DNA from: a virus | Strand: one strand, 5' to 3' | DNA: 38,578 nt | IMG/VR virus record: IMGVR_UViG_3300017917_002695 | Location: 1 to 38,578 of that record | Shown here: piece by piece, positions 7,799-16,566 of the stretch | How the letters are laid out: every line of letters begins with the position of its first letter | Position numbering within the stretch: position 1 is the first letter of the stretch | Translations under genes and position numbers: made by a program | Notes under the pieces: model-generated | The model's database searches: none | Seen by the model: the letters and a program-made list of their open reading frames with translations, nothing else | What the model was told of the DNA's origin: nothing

Positions 7799-8187
7799 TG
7801 CCTGGTGGAATTTTATCATTAATAGAATCTGATTTAAAAACTACATTAGAAAGTGATTTTGGTCGCAGTATTACATTGACCGATAATTCAGGCTCTAAAA
7901 GTGTTTACGGTCAAGTTCATAGAATCAATGCTATGACTGATCCTCAAACCGGTTTAATAGTAAATATTCCTAGAATATCGATAACTATAAGAATATCCAG
8001 TTTAGAAAATTTTAATTTAATAAACGGAGTGGATGTATCGACAACCGATATTGCAGGAAATTCAATTGTTGGAAAAGTTATAAACACAAAACCTGATTAT
8101 ACTTTAGGAATTATAACTTTTGAGATTTCTGAAAAGAAAGACAATCAAACTAAAATAGATTTACGATATGCCGGCTCCTCAGTTTAA
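7798..8187 (+). CDS. Head-tail attachment protein (gpFII-like)
   Basis: The 129-aa product has the look of the FII / phage-attach family: an N-terminal helix (LSLIESDLKTTLESDFG), then a beta-rich body with SVYGQVHRINAMTDPQTG and a C-terminal strand pair. Such proteins form the ring between portal-gpW and the tail. Start codon and position (after the gpFI slot) agree. It overlaps the next gene by 20 bp. The contractile tail downstream means the attached tail differs from that of lambda, so its tail-facing side may be adapted. Confidence 0.65.
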   Translation: MPGGILSLIESDLKTTLESDFGRSITLTDNSGSKSVYGQVHRINAMTDPQTGLIVNIPRISITIRISSLENFNLINGVDVSTTDIAGNSIVGKVINTKPDYTLGIITFEISEKKDNQTKIDLRYAGSSV

Positions 8188-8761
8188 TATTGGTAGTTTT
8201 CATTATTTTTACAAAGTATTAGTAAATACTTTGATTGCTTATTCAGTATCACAAAATGCCATAAATCCAGAACTGGGATTTAAAGTATTTCAATCTTATA
8301 GAGATTTTTCTATTAATGATTTACCATTAGTAAACGTATATCCTCCCAGTCTTACAAATATAGATGGAAGGTCAACGTCAAGAAATAGATATGTATATTC
8401 GTGTGATTTCGAACTTGATTTGGTTACGCAAGGATATGAATATGAACAGGGAATAAATACATACACGGCGGATCAAAGAGCAATAGAAAGATTGCTTGTA
8501 TTACAACAACAAGTTTTAAATGCTATTTACGAATTACAAAATGCTGATTTTGGTTTTGAAGCGGGTGAGATTTCTCGTAAAACATTTCCAAGAATTCAGT
8601 CTTACAATCAAATGAATCAAGAGCAACAAAGTATTTTAATCGGTTCTAAAATGAATTTTGAACTTGAACTCGAATGGGTACCGTATGAAATACAAAGGCA
8701 ATTATTAACAGACATTACAATTGGCGGAAATAAATTAAGTTTAAATTATGATTTTACATAG
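8168..8761 (+). CDS. Probable tail terminator / tail completion protein
   Basis: The 197-aa protein lies at the head-tail boundary. The first half has the alternation expected of tail-terminator proteins: a helix with FYKVLVNTLIAYS (about 14-26), LPLVNVYPPS (51-60) and then YSCDFELDLVTQG (76-88). Glu/Gln-rich helices and a long strand segment (MNFELELEWVPYE) follow. It ends 12 bp before the sheath gene. Its slot corresponds to lambda Z/U, and its length is near that of Z, so either completion or terminator function is possible. No SD is seen, and it is probably coupled to the overlapping upstream gene. Confidence 0.5.
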   Translation: MPAPQFNIGSFHYFYKVLVNTLIAYSVSQNAINPELGFKVFQSYRDFSINDLPLVNVYPPSLTNIDGRSTSRNRYVYSCDFELDLVTQGYEYEQGINTYTADQRAIERLLVLQQQVLNAIYELQNADFGFEAGEISRKTFPRIQSYNQMNQEQQSILIGSKMNFELELEWVPYEIQRQLLTDITIGGNKLSLNYDFT

Positions 8762-8773
8762 GAGTAGTATCAC

Positions 8774-10261
8774 ATGATTACATTTGAAGGCATATCACAA
8801 AACTCAAGAGCATCTGGAGTTTTTATCGAAGAAAAGAATGTTCAGAGAAGTTTTGCGAGTCTTATAGCTCCTCAAACTGTTTTAATTTTAGGTCAATACA
8901 ATTCAGGTAAAACTCCTACTGACAATATTCCTGTAAGAATTTTTAATAAAGAAGAGGCGTGGGATAAATATGGAAGAGGATCACTTTTATCAAGATTAGT
9001 TGAAAAAGTTTTTCTTTCTTCCCGTGGAGTGGTAGAGGTATGGACTTGTCCTCTTGCCGATAATGGTAGTGGCGTTCCCGCCGATGCTGAAATTAGTATC
9101 ACGGGACCCGCTTCAGCAAATGGAACCCTTACAGTTTCTATAGGTGATAGAATAATAAGCGTATCGGTAGCAAACGCAGCTACTGCTACAAATATAGCTA
9201 CAGCACTGGCGGCGGCTATAAATGCCGACTTGGATTGTATGTTTACTGCAACTTCATCCAGCGGGGACGTAACACTAACCTGTAGGCATGACGGTTTATT
9301 TGGAAACGACTACCAAGTATTTTTAAATCCACGTATCACAGATTCAACTCCTGCCGGTCTTACAGTTTCTGTAACACAATCGGCTAACGGAGCTAATAAC
9401 CCAGTATTGACAACGGCTCTAGGAAATTTAGGAGACAAGTTTTACACTGTTATCGTATGCCCGTATAACGATTCTACAAGCACGACTGCTATTAAAAACA
9501 GTGGCGAAGCTAGAATACTGCCTAGCGTAAAACGTCCATTTATATCTTTTATAGGATTTAATAAAAATAAATCTGATTATATCACTGCCTTAGGAAGTTT
9601 GAATACTGAGTTTATTTGTACGGTACCAACTTTTGAAACTCTATATACTCCTAGTTTTGAACTTGCGGCTGAAATTGCAGGTCATTATGCAAGAATTCAA
9701 CTCTCTACACCAAATAGACCGGTAAAGGAAATCGGTCTTGCGGGCGTATTATGTAAACCTAATTTTGTAAATTTTACATACTCTGAAAAAAACGATATTG
9801 TTTTAGCAGGTGGATCAACTTTTAAAATCAGTCCTGAAAACGAATGTATCATATTGGATTTGGTAACGACTCGAACAATAAATTCAGCGGGTGCAGCTAT
9901 TGAAGACTGGAGATTCGCTGAAACAATGGCTAATTTGCAAACTAAAATTTACTCACTAGACCAACTATTTAACGGTTCAAAATATGCTCAAGCAATTGTA
10001 GTTGACGATGATAGTATCACAAATTTAAGTTATGCAATACGACCAAAAACTGTAAAACAAGATATTATACAATTAATTGATGAACTATGGATTCCTTTTG
10101 CACTTTCTAAACAAAGAGATGATATCGTAGAAAACATAGTGACTGAAATTAATTCTACCAATGCAACTAGGATAGATTGTTTTATACCCGATATTATGGC
10201 AGCTGGATTAAGAATCTTAGCAGTGAGATACGAATGGAGTTATACAGGAGGGAATAATTAA
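8774..10261 (+). CDS. Tail sheath protein (Mu gpL-like)
   Basis: The 495-aa protein would be the contractile sheath around the tail tube. N-terminal SRASGVFIEE is typical of sheath proteins that start with a beta extension. A Thr/Ser/Ala-rich inserted domain (about 95-215) follows, and the conserved C-terminal third contains NLQTKIYSLDQLFN (about 387-400) and ends in RILAVRYEWSYTGGNN. The SD GGAG lies 11 nt upstream, and the 7-mer GTATCAC falls between SD and ATG. It marks the switch from lambda-like head genes to Mu-like tail genes. Sheath, tube, TMP and baseplate genes in order make the assignment firm. Confidence 0.92.
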   Translation: MITFEGISQNSRASGVFIEEKNVQRSFASLIAPQTVLILGQYNSGKTPTDNIPVRIFNKEEAWDKYGRGSLLSRLVEKVFLSSRGVVEVWTCPLADNGSGVPADAEISITGPASANGTLTVSIGDRIISVSVANAATATNIATALAAAINADLDCMFTATSSSGDVTLTCRHDGLFGNDYQVFLNPRITDSTPAGLTVSVTQSANGANNPVLTTALGNLGDKFYTVIVCPYNDSTSTTAIKNSGEARILPSVKRPFISFIGFNKNKSDYITALGSLNTEFICTVPTFETLYTPSFELAAEIAGHYARIQLSTPNRPVKEIGLAGVLCKPNFVNFTYSEKNDIVLAGGSTFKISPENECIILDLVTTRTINSAGAAIEDWRFAETMANLQTKIYSLDQLFNGSKYAQAIVVDDDSITNLSYAIRPKTVKQDIIQLIDELWIPFALSKQRDDIVENIVTEINSTNATRIDCFIPDIMAAGLRILAVRYEWSYTGGNN

Positions 10262-10644
10262 TGGCTAAGTCAAGAGGCGGAGATGTAAGACAATATTTAA
10301 TAGCAGGTCGAGAATTTGATCCTGTAGGTGGTTCGGCTCCCACAATTATGTCCTCTGGATTCCAGGATGAAAACCTTCCTACTGGAAACGGAAAAATGCA
10401 TACTGTATCACGTAGGACACTTGGAGGATTTGACGGAGGTTCAATCTCTATTGATGCTACAAGAAAAGATTATGAATTTCTTTCAGCACTCGTAGATTCA
10501 GGTGAAAATTTTAATTTATCTGTCACTCTGGCAAGTGGTATCACATATTCAGGTAATGGAAGATTTGAAGGTGATATGAACTTTAACACCAATGATGGAA
10601 ATATGGAATTTGCATTTCGTTCCGAAAGATTTGAGCAAATATAA
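10261..10644 (+). CDS. Tail tube protein (Mu gpM-like)
   Basis: The 127-aa product would be the rigid inner tube through which DNA is ejected. Size and composition match Mu-type tube proteins: RQYLIAGREFDPVGG near the N-terminus, then a beta-barrel-like stretch (GGSISIDATRKDYEFLSALVDSG, cut short here, and GRFEGDMNFNTNDGNMEFAFRS). The SD GGAGGG precedes the ATG by 9 nt. It overlaps the sheath stop by one base and is followed after 2 bp by the chaperone gene. Confidence 0.85.
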   Translation: MAKSRGGDVRQYLIAGREFDPVGGSAPTIMSSGFQDENLPTGNGKMHTVSRRTLGGFDGGSISIDATRKDYEFLSALVDSGENFNLSVTLASGITYSGNGRFEGDMNFNTNDGNMEFAFRSERFEQI

Positions 10645-10646
10645 AT

Positions 10647-11075
10647 ATGAAACAAAAAATAAGCGAAGATATTGCATTACTTACACTAGAAGAACTTGAA
10701 AATGAGTATGGTTCTATTCCGAGTCTAAATGTAAAAGAAATTATTAAAGAAGTAATTCAATCAGGTAATTTGTCTTACGATGACTCAAAAGGTGAGGTTA
10801 TTTATGAACTACAAAAACCTATAAAAAAGGATAATGGAGAAATATTAAATAAACTTAAATTCTATGAACCGACATTAAGCGAAATGAAAGAAATTTCTAG
10901 AGGCACAAAATTACAAGCAAACTCTAAAGGAATCATGGAAATTGAAACCGATACCCAAAGAAAATTAGCTATGAAAATGGTTATGGTTTTTAACGGAATT
11001 CCCGATGGATTGTTAGACAGATTAAAACGTAGAGATGTTGCAGTCATTGAGGCACTGTCTTATTTTTTCGCATAG
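10647..11075 (+). CDS. Tail assembly chaperone, short form (gpG / Mu gp41-like)
   Basis: The 142-aa protein precedes the tape measure gene. It should bind the tape measure protein and keep it ready for tube polymerisation. The N-terminus is short and Lys/Glu-rich. A beta region around YELQKPIKKDNGEILNKLKF (about 51-70) and helical C-terminal parts (RKLAMKMVMVFNGIP, LDRLKRRDVAVIEAL) fit tail-tube chaperones. The last sense codons before TAG are TTT TTC GCA and lie in a slippery run that allows a -1 shift into the overlapping extension. Confidence 0.8.
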   Translation: MKQKISEDIALLTLEELENEYGSIPSLNVKEIIKEVIQSGNLSYDDSKGEVIYELQKPIKKDNGEILNKLKFYEPTLSEMKEISRGTKLQANSKGIMEIETDTQRKLAMKMVMVFNGIPDGLLDRLKRRDVAVIEALSYFFA

Positions 11076-11236
11076 AACCTATTAATGCTTATAGAAATAA
11101 AATTCTACTTGTTGTTGATAGGTTCAAATGTATTACTAGAATATGGGATATGAAAATATCTGAATTAAATTTTTGGTATGACGGTTGTATAGATTTAATA
11201 GAAGCTGAAAAAGAATACGCAAATAAAGGGAGGTAA
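10647..11236 (+). CDS. Tail assembly chaperone, -1 frameshift fusion (gpGT-like)
   Basis: Slippage at 11063-11069 (T TTT TTC in the zero frame) moves ribosomes back by one base, and reading continues open from CGC at 11069 to a TAA at 11234-11236. The product would be 196 aa: 141 from the short form plus 55 new residues beginning RIEPINAYRN and containing ISELNFWYDGCIDLIEAEKE. The extension lacks its own start codon or SD, fills the otherwise empty gap before the tape measure gene, and ends 3 bp before it. Lambda G/GT, P2 E/E' and Mu 41/42 use the same strategy, so this is expected rather than novel. Confidence 0.85.
11063..11069 (+). other. Programmed -1 ribosomal frameshift heptamer TTTTTTC
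   Basis: Zero-frame codons TTT (11064-11066) and TTC (11067-11069) are preceded by T, giving the classic X XXY YYZ pattern. Re-pairing at TTT-TTT joins the -1 frame, which is open for 55 codons. The zero-frame stop is only 3 nt after the heptamer. Confidence 0.85.
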
Positions 11237-11239
11237 AAT

Positions 11240-12916
11240 ATGGCAAAGCCAACACTAGCAACAGTATTTACGGCTCAAGATTTTATGACTCCACAAATGA
11301 AAAGAATGCAAGACAGCGTATCGCGTATGTCACAAGAAGTTGAAAAATTAAATAACAAATCAGAATCTACATTTTTAAATTTAAAAAATTTATTGGCAGG
11401 CGGACTTGTTTATACTGGAATTAAAGAGATAATAAAAGCAGCTTCTGAAACTGAAAAATTTCAAACTGTATTACAAACTACATTTACAAATTCAACCGAT
11501 GCACTTGCAGCAGGTATGACAACCGTAGAATACGCAACAAAAAGAGCAAATGAATCTATGGCTATGATTCAAGAATTTGCCAGTAAAACACCTTATCAAG
11601 TAAATGAATTGACTGGAAGTTTTATAAAACTAGCAAATAGAGGAATGATTCCAACTATGGATACCCTAACAGCTTTTGGAGATGTTGCGGCCAGTCAGGG
11701 TAAATCATTCGACCAATTTACGGAAGCGGTACTTGATGCTACTACGGGCGAATTTGAAAGAATGAAGGAATTTGGAATCAAGGGAAAAAAAGAAAGAGAT
11801 AAAATAACACTATCATTTAAAAATATAAATCAAGTAGTTAAAAATACTCCCGAAGAAATACAAAAAGCCATATTAGCTTTTGGTAAAATGGAAGGCGTAA
11901 CAGGTTCAATGGATGCAGTTTCTAAAACTTTTAGCGGTATGTCCTCTACATTAAAAGATAATATAAATCTAATTGCTATCAATATAGGTAATTCTTTACT
12001 GCCTCATCTTAATAAATTAATACAAGTTTTATTGGATGTAACAAATAAAATAAGTTCATGGATGGAAGCAAATAAAGATTTAATAAATACACGTATTGAC
12101 CAATTTGTTTACGGATTATATAAAGCTATTGATATATTAAAAATAGGTATGGATACCGGTTTAATTCCTGTTATAATAGGAATGAAACTAGCATTTGAAG
12201 CAGCTAAAATATCTATAATGTTATACGAATCTGCCGTTGTTGCATATACATTCATTCAATCAGTTTTAGATGTTGGATTAATTGCGACCACTAAACTTAT
12301 AATTGCACAAAATGCAGCTTGGTTGGCTAATCCAATAGGCTTAGTAATTATAAGTATTGCAGCTTTAATATCAACTGTATATTTATTATATAAAAATTTA
12401 GAAACATTAGAAGGTTGGGTATCAAGCCTATGGAATTGGTTTACTGAATTAAATATAGTCATAAAAATTCTTGTAGGATATATAACACTAACAGGAATTG
12501 TATTTCTTGCAAGTTTTTCTCCAATAGTTTTAGTGATTGCCGGTATCGTTGCAGCTCTTTATGGTTTAATAAAAGCATATCAATACGTAAAATCGAAAAT
12601 AACAGGTGAACCAATTCAGGCGGAAATAAAACCTCCAGAATTACCGAGTATAGAAAATTTACAGGCACAAACAGGAACAGGAATCCTTCCAGGAACTAAT
12701 CTTAGTCAAAACAGAGTTAAATCTGCAAACTCTGGAATTATGACAGTAAATAGAAATAATAATTCTAATGTCGTGGTTGACTTCAGGAATCTTCCTCAGT
12801 TTGCTAACGTATCACAAAAAGGAACAAGTCCAAATATTACAATCAATACAGGAAGATTTGTAAATCCATTCGCTCCAGCTGGATTTCAAAGTGGTTTAGG
12901 GTATCAAGGTTTTTAA
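11240..12916 (+). CDS. Tail tape measure protein
   Basis: The 558-aa product sets tail length and leaves the tube at infection. It starts after a perfect SD (GGGAGG). The N-terminal coiled coil (about 10-45) and the segment TAFGDVAASQGKSFDQFTEA (about 143-162) match tape measure proteins of Mu-type phages. Hydrophobic helices lie at about 300-350, 370-390 and 410-445. The C-terminus is a Gly/Asn-rich tail. At roughly 0.15 nm per residue the tail would be near 80 nm, a short contractile tail (inference). Confidence 0.92.
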   Translation: MAKPTLATVFTAQDFMTPQMKRMQDSVSRMSQEVEKLNNKSESTFLNLKNLLAGGLVYTGIKEIIKAASETEKFQTVLQTTFTNSTDALAAGMTTVEYATKRANESMAMIQEFASKTPYQVNELTGSFIKLANRGMIPTMDTLTAFGDVAASQGKSFDQFTEAVLDATTGEFERMKEFGIKGKKERDKITLSFKNINQVVKNTPEEIQKAILAFGKMEGVTGSMDAVSKTFSGMSSTLKDNINLIAINIGNSLLPHLNKLIQVLLDVTNKISSWMEANKDLINTRIDQFVYGLYKAIDILKIGMDTGLIPVIIGMKLAFEAAKISIMLYESAVVAYTFIQSVLDVGLIATTKLIIAQNAAWLANPIGLVIISIAALISTVYLLYKNLETLEGWVSSLWNWFTELNIVIKILVGYITLTGIVFLASFSPIVLVIAGIVAALYGLIKAYQYVKSKITGEPIQAEIKPPELPSIENLQAQTGTGILPGTNLSQNRVKSANSGIMTVNRNNNSNVVVDFRNLPQFANVSQKGTSPNITINTGRFVNPFAPAGFQSGLGYQGF

Positions 12917-14220
12917 TGTCTTACATAGATAGATTAGAAATACTTACTTATCAATCTCCAAAACGTAAGACATTCGATTTGGAATTTGAAGATTTGGCAC
13001 GTTCAATTGCCCGTAAAAATGCTATAAATGAATTTCCTTATCAAGACAAAGCGAATGTTCAAGACTTAGGAATGGGGAATTTAAAAATACCAATTCGGTG
13101 TTACGTAAAAGGTCAGGATTATGACTTAGAAGCTGATAGATTTTTTAAGGCATTAAACGAGCAGGGATATGGAATACTGGATCATCCTAGATGGGGCTCT
13201 ATCAATGTATTACCGATAAGCATAACTCAATCAGAATCTTTTGTTGAAAATATGGGACGTGCAATTTTTGATATTGAATTTGTTGAATATTTTCCCGACG
13301 CAACAAGCTTTCCTGAGGTCATATATGATTTTATTTCAAACGTTCTTGGAATTGTTCAGGGAGTTATTGATATTGTATTTCAATTAATAGATTCCGTAAT
13401 AACCATTGAAACACAATTAAGAAGAGCAGCTAGGAATATAAGAAGGATTGTCGGCTCTACCATATCAGAGACATTAAGAATACAATCAAGAATTTCGGGC
13501 ATAAAAGATAAATGGAAAAACGACACTAGAAATAATTTTGTAAGCAATAATTTTGCCGATAAATTTGGATTAAATGGAAGAAAAAATCAAGACGCATTTA
13601 ATAAATCAATTAGAGCATTAGAAGAATACATATCAAGTAATCCTAACTTTACTCCACAAGAAGCAGTATCACAATTATTAAATATATTTAGATTACCACA
13701 AAATGAAGATATATCGGGCGTAAAAGTTCAAAAATCATATTTAGATACAATAGATTTTATTGAATCTCAATTTGAAAATACAGGCACTATTACAGATTTT
13801 GAAGCAAATGTAAATGGATATATAGCTATTGGTTGTATAGTTTCTATGTGCGAAAAATCAGTAACAAATAATGTATTTTCAAGAAATGATATATTGCTAT
13901 TAAATGAAAATATATATAATACTAGCCAAAAACTAAAAACTATTATAGATAAAGTAAAATCAAAAAATGGAAATTTAGATTTTGATGTAATTAATAATAC
14001 ATATAAAATTTTAGAATCAACTCAAAGATATTTATTAAATTTATCATTGCAATTACCTACTGAAAAAAAAGTATTTCTTACCAAAGATACTACTCCTATT
14101 GAATTTGTATATTCTATTGACGGCTCAATTGATAGACTGGATGAACTTATGCAATACAATAATTTACAAAGTAATAATATATTAGTAATTCCAAAAAATA
14201 CAGAGGTTAGGTATTACTAA
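12916..14220 (+). CDS. Baseplate/tail protein with DNA circularisation N domain (Mu gpN-like)
   Basis: The 434-aa product has the N-terminal domain called DNA_circ_N in phage annotation: LEILTYQSPKRKTFDLEFED, later IPIRCYVKGQDYDLEADRF and GILDHPRWGSINVLP (about 8-103), then FDIEFVEYFPD. A long helical middle is variable. The last 40 residues (LMQYNNLQSNNILVIPKNTE) look like a small LysM-type or hub-attachment module. In Mu this protein belongs to the tail tip or baseplate hub; the name is historical. SD AAGG is present, and the gene shares one base with the TMP stop. Confidence 0.85.
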   Translation: MSYIDRLEILTYQSPKRKTFDLEFEDLARSIARKNAINEFPYQDKANVQDLGMGNLKIPIRCYVKGQDYDLEADRFFKALNEQGYGILDHPRWGSINVLPISITQSESFVENMGRAIFDIEFVEYFPDATSFPEVIYDFISNVLGIVQGVIDIVFQLIDSVITIETQLRRAARNIRRIVGSTISETLRIQSRISGIKDKWKNDTRNNFVSNNFADKFGLNGRKNQDAFNKSIRALEEYISSNPNFTPQEAVSQLLNIFRLPQNEDISGVKVQKSYLDTIDFIESQFENTGTITDFEANVNGYIAIGCIVSMCEKSVTNNVFSRNDILLLNENIYNTSQKLKTIIDKVKSKNGNLDFDVINNTYKILESTQRYLLNLSLQLPTEKKVFLTKDTTPIEFVYSIDGSIDRLDELMQYNNLQSNNILVIPKNTEVRYY

Positions 14221-15416
14221 TGTCTTTTTTAGATAACTTAAATAATGCAAATAATGAATTAAAAAATTTTAATTATAGTTTCATAGAAAACGGTATAGAT
14301 AATATAGATGTAAAAAAATTTTTTAAGCTAGGAAAAGAAAAATCTCCATTACTTATGTATGTAGGGGGAAATGAATTTACTGAATTTTTATCCCTTAAAA
14401 TATCATACTCTATTGACTCTGCCTGTGCAGCTTTTTCTTTTGATACAATATTTTACCCAAACAAAACTCTTGCAAACAGAATAGTTCCATTCGGAAATGA
14501 GTCGGTTGGAATATATTATAATGATAAAAAAATATTTTCAGGTAAAATTGAAAAAATTACAACAGGATATTCAAATAATGGTTCAAACATAAATATACAG
14601 GGTAGGTCAGATTCAGGAATTTTGGTAGATAGTGATTTAACAAAATCTCAATATGCAATTACATCACTTTCTAATATTGCAATAAATAATGGATTTTTAT
14701 TTGTTAGAGAGGAACCGACAAATACATTTACTAATGTTAAAATTGATAATTCAGAAAATGCTTATGATAAATTAAGTAAATTAGCATTAAGTAAAGGTCA
14801 ATTTGCAATACCTAAATTTGATGGAACTATATTATTTGCAAATATAGAAAATTTTACAAAATCTGGTTATACAATTAAAGACGGTGAGCAAAATGTATTA
14901 GGAATTTCAGCATCTTATGATATTAGTAAAAGAAATTATAGATATATAGGATATGATAAAAATGCCATATCTACAATATTGGATACTGGAATATCTCCCA
15001 CAAGGGGACAAAAATACATAAGAACCGATGAAGTAAATTCAGATAGGTCACAAGTAGCAAGAATGGCTATGGCTAAGTCTATAAATGAATCCTTTACTCT
15101 TGCCGTATCACTTTCTACATGGACATTAAATGATAAATTAATTCAACCAGGAATGATAATTGCAGTAAACTCTCCTATGAATATGATTTACAAAGATACT
15201 GAATTTGTAACAAAACAGATAGATTATAGCTATGATATTAATAATGGATATGTTTGTGAAATACAACTTACTTTAAAAGAGGCATTTGATAAAAATATAC
15301 CAAATATAAATACTTTTACAACTTATCAAAATGCCCTACTAAAAGATCCATTCTTAAAATTTTTTAAAATACCTGACAATAAACTAGTATGGAAAGGTAA
15401 AAATACATTAGAATGA
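14220..15416 (+). CDS. Baseplate hub protein (Mu gpP / gp44-like)
   Basis: The 398-aa protein occupies the gpP slot between gpN and gp45. Early residues with ISYSIDSACAAFSFDT (about 62-77) and IFSGKIEKITTGYSNNG resemble the beta-barrel tube-like domains of gpP/gpD hub proteins. SDSGILVDSDLTKSQY (about 131-146) and ALSKGQFAIPKFDGTILFAN follow. It would form the trimeric hub on which the spike gp45 sits and link tube to spike. Translation is coupled by TAATG to gpN. Confidence 0.85.
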   Translation: MSFLDNLNNANNELKNFNYSFIENGIDNIDVKKFFKLGKEKSPLLMYVGGNEFTEFLSLKISYSIDSACAAFSFDTIFYPNKTLANRIVPFGNESVGIYYNDKKIFSGKIEKITTGYSNNGSNINIQGRSDSGILVDSDLTKSQYAITSLSNIAINNGFLFVREEPTNTFTNVKIDNSENAYDKLSKLALSKGQFAIPKFDGTILFANIENFTKSGYTIKDGEQNVLGISASYDISKRNYRYIGYDKNAISTILDTGISPTRGQKYIRTDEVNSDRSQVARMAMAKSINESFTLAVSLSTWTLNDKLIQPGMIIAVNSPMNMIYKDTEFVTKQIDYSYDINNGYVCEIQLTLKEAFDKNIPNINTFTTYQNALLKDPFLKFFKIPDNKLVWKGKNTLE

Positions 15417-15901
15417 ATATTATAAAAGTTATTATTTCTACATTTAAAAAATTTGCGAAAAATGAAGGAAATTCTCAAATTGCAAAAACAATTGAAGGTG
15501 GAATATTTGTTTCCGATGTAGAGTTTTTCCAGACTCCTGGAATTGTATCGGGTCTTACACCTTCCGACGAAATTGTAGTATCACGAACTTCGGAAGGTGG
15601 ATATTCAATAGGAATAGCAAGTTTTAATTATAAGGTAAATATTGAAGCCATTCCCGGGCAAACTAAAATATACTCTACAGACCCGACAGGATTAATAAAG
15701 CAGGCTGAAATAATATTGGACGTAAATGGTAAGATAAAATTATCAAATAATTTACAATCTTTAAAATCAATACTTGACGAATTAATTGATGAGTTAATAG
15801 ATTTTAAAACTTTTGGAAGTCCAGCTAATCATACCACAGACCCGACTACTGTAGTAAATTTGAATTTAATAAAAACTAAAATAGGACAGGTTTTATATTA
15901 A
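15413..15901 (+). CDS. Baseplate spike protein (Mu gp45 / gpV-like)
   Basis: The 162-aa product should be the trimeric membrane-piercing spike. An N-terminal helix is followed by an OB-fold region (IEGGIFVSDVEFFQTPGIVSG, cut to about 27-46; then SEGGYSIGIASFNY). The C-terminal part (LNLIKTKIGQVLY) looks like the helical end of gp45 relatives and shows no obvious HxH iron-binding apex. The ATG overlaps the hub stop by 4 bp. Confidence 0.8.
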   Translation: MNIIKVIISTFKKFAKNEGNSQIAKTIEGGIFVSDVEFFQTPGIVSGLTPSDEIVVSRTSEGGYSIGIASFNYKVNIEAIPGQTKIYSTDPTGLIKQAEIILDVNGKIKLSNNLQSLKSILDELIDELIDFKTFGSPANHTTDPTTVVNLNLIKTKIGQVLY

Positions 15902-16141
15902 ATGCCATTATCAAAATCAAGACTAAAAACAAATTTAAAAACTGATATTATAGCATTAAATACACTTATGAAATCCAGTCCATTATCAGATGATGATTAT
16001 GCAGATAAATTGGCTGAATTAATATCTAATAAAGTTATTGACGAAATTACTGGAAATGCTCAAATAAATAGCGGTATTGCAGTATCTGTAAACATATCTA
16101 CAGGAATCGGTAGTACTACAGGAACCGGAACAGTGTCATGA
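15902..16141 (+). CDS. Small baseplate-region protein, unassigned
   Basis: The 79-aa protein lies between spike and gp46. It has an N-terminal helix with SKSRLKTNLKTDI, then SPLSDDDYADKLAELISNKVIDEI (about 26-49), and a Gly/Thr-rich C-terminus (INSGIAVSVNISTGIGSTTG). Small proteins with this build are often encoded next to gp45 in Mu-type baseplate clusters. No function is known. SD AGG lies 11 nt upstream, and the gene overlaps the next by 4 bp. Confidence 0.75.
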   Translation: MPLSKSRLKTNLKTDIIALNTLMKSSPLSDDDYADKLAELISNKVIDEITGNAQINSGIAVSVNISTGIGSTTGTGTVS

Positions 16142-16566
16142 GTGATTTATATCTAAAACCAACTGAAAACGGAGGCGAGATACAGTTTGACGATAGAAAT
16201 GATTTTGTATTAATTGATGGATTATTTACTTCGTGTTACATATCTATGTTTTCGGAACCATACTGGGGCAATGAATTAAATCCAATAAATTCAAGGATAG
16301 TATCACGATTAAATAAGTTATTTGAAAATCCTATTACTGGCAATACAAGAAATCTAGCAATACGATATACACAAGAGGCATTAAATTGGCTAATAGAAAA
16401 TGAAATTGCCGATGAAATTATAGTTGACTGCGAAATACAAAACAATTATACTTTGGTTATTGTTGCAAAAATTATAGAACCAAATGAAAATGTATTGGAA
16501 ATTGCGTATTCATTGAACTGGAAACAAAACAAAATTGAATCAGAAAAAAGAATGATAAATGGCTAA
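16138..16566 (+). CDS. Baseplate wedge protein (Mu gp46, gp25-like)
   Basis: The 142-aa protein is of the gp46 family (PF07409 type). It starts with DLYLKPTENGGEIQFD, and the central INSRIVSRLNKLFENP and RNLAIRYTQEALNWLIENEIAD (about 49-87) match the gp25/gp46 wedge fold. It would help build the inner baseplate ring with gp47 and gp48, as in T4 and Mu. The gene overlaps the upstream gene by 4 bp and gp47 by 8 bp. Confidence 0.88.
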   Translation: MSDLYLKPTENGGEIQFDDRNDFVLIDGLFTSCYISMFSEPYWGNELNPINSRIVSRLNKLFENPITGNTRNLAIRYTQEALNWLIENEIADEIIVDCEIQNNYTLVIVAKIIEPNENVLEIAYSLNWKQNKIESEKRMING

